Below, one piece after another: positions 8,313 to 8,315 of a DNA stretch of 8,315 nt. Each line of letters begins with the position of its first letter. Position 1 is the first letter of the stretch. The position numbers were made by a program, and so were the translations under genes. Origin of the DNA: an uncultured Candidatus Altimarinota bacterium (GTDB lineage Bacteria; Patescibacteriota; Gracilibacteria; BD1-5; UBA6164); NCBI GenBank assembly GCA_938015605.1, contig CALLPO010000114.1:1-8315 (forward strand). The letters are read 5' to 3'. The notes under the pieces are model-generated. The model was not told where the DNA came from. It searched no databases and saw only the letters and a program-made list of their open reading frames with translations.

Positions 8313-8315
8313 TAG

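Noticed and set aside
1..8315. In-frame TGA as selenocysteine, tryptophan (code 4) or evidence of pseudogenes
   Set aside because: There are far too many TGA codons for selenocysteine, TGG is used for tryptophan, conserved TGA positions match glycine, and no frameshift or TAA/TAG interruption was found in any gene.
1..8315. CRISPR array, tRNA/rRNA gene, insertion sequence or prophage module
   Set aside because: No spaced direct repeats, no cloverleaf-like or rRNA-like segment, no transposase or integrase motif and no phage structural motif was seen on either strand.

Overview
The window comes from a strongly AT-rich bacterium that reads UGA as glycine (genetic code 25). That code is known from Candidatus Gracilibacteria (BD1-5/GN02) and Candidatus Absconditabacteria (SR1), both in the Patescibacteria/CPR, and the sequence alone does not decide between them. 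The assignment rests on conserved proteins. UGA falls exactly where invariant glycines belong in a site-2 protease (HEFGH, LDGG), in tRNA-guanine transglycosylase (DSGGFQVF) and in a PiT phosphate permease (the double glycine after the PVSTT motif). TAA and TAG are the only stops used. Under the standard code every gene here would break into short pieces.

Layout, left to right. (1) 1-318, plus strand: C-terminal 105 residues of a PiT-type phosphate permease. (2) 335-364: a short hairpin with T-runs on both sides, able to end both this gene and the convergent gene that follows. (3) 379-4530, minus strand: one uninterrupted gene for a 1383-residue soluble protein that I do not recognise. It has a disordered acidic N-terminus, three apparent small beta-modules, long charged helical stretches and a histidine cluster near the C-terminus. 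(4) 4531-4655: a 125-bp divergent promoter region. (5) 4656-5924 and 5929-6564, plus strand: an RseP-like intramembrane metalloprotease followed after 4 bp by an HD-domain phosphohydrolase, closed by an AT-rich hairpin terminator. (6) 6634-7821, plus strand: tRNA-guanine transglycosylase (tgt). (7) 7818-8312, minus strand: an unrecognised 164-residue protein whose stop overlaps the tgt stop.

Most of the identifiable genes are housekeeping: phosphate uptake, membrane-protein proteolysis and tRNA modification. Only the protease and the HD protein look like an operon. I saw no mobile element, CRISPR array, RNA gene or obvious defence system. The least explained object is the 1383-residue protein, which fills half the window. 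Other notable points are a four-cysteine insertion in the protease PDZ region, the complete absence (by reading) of CGA and CGG codons, and the lack of Shine-Dalgarno motifs before the genes.
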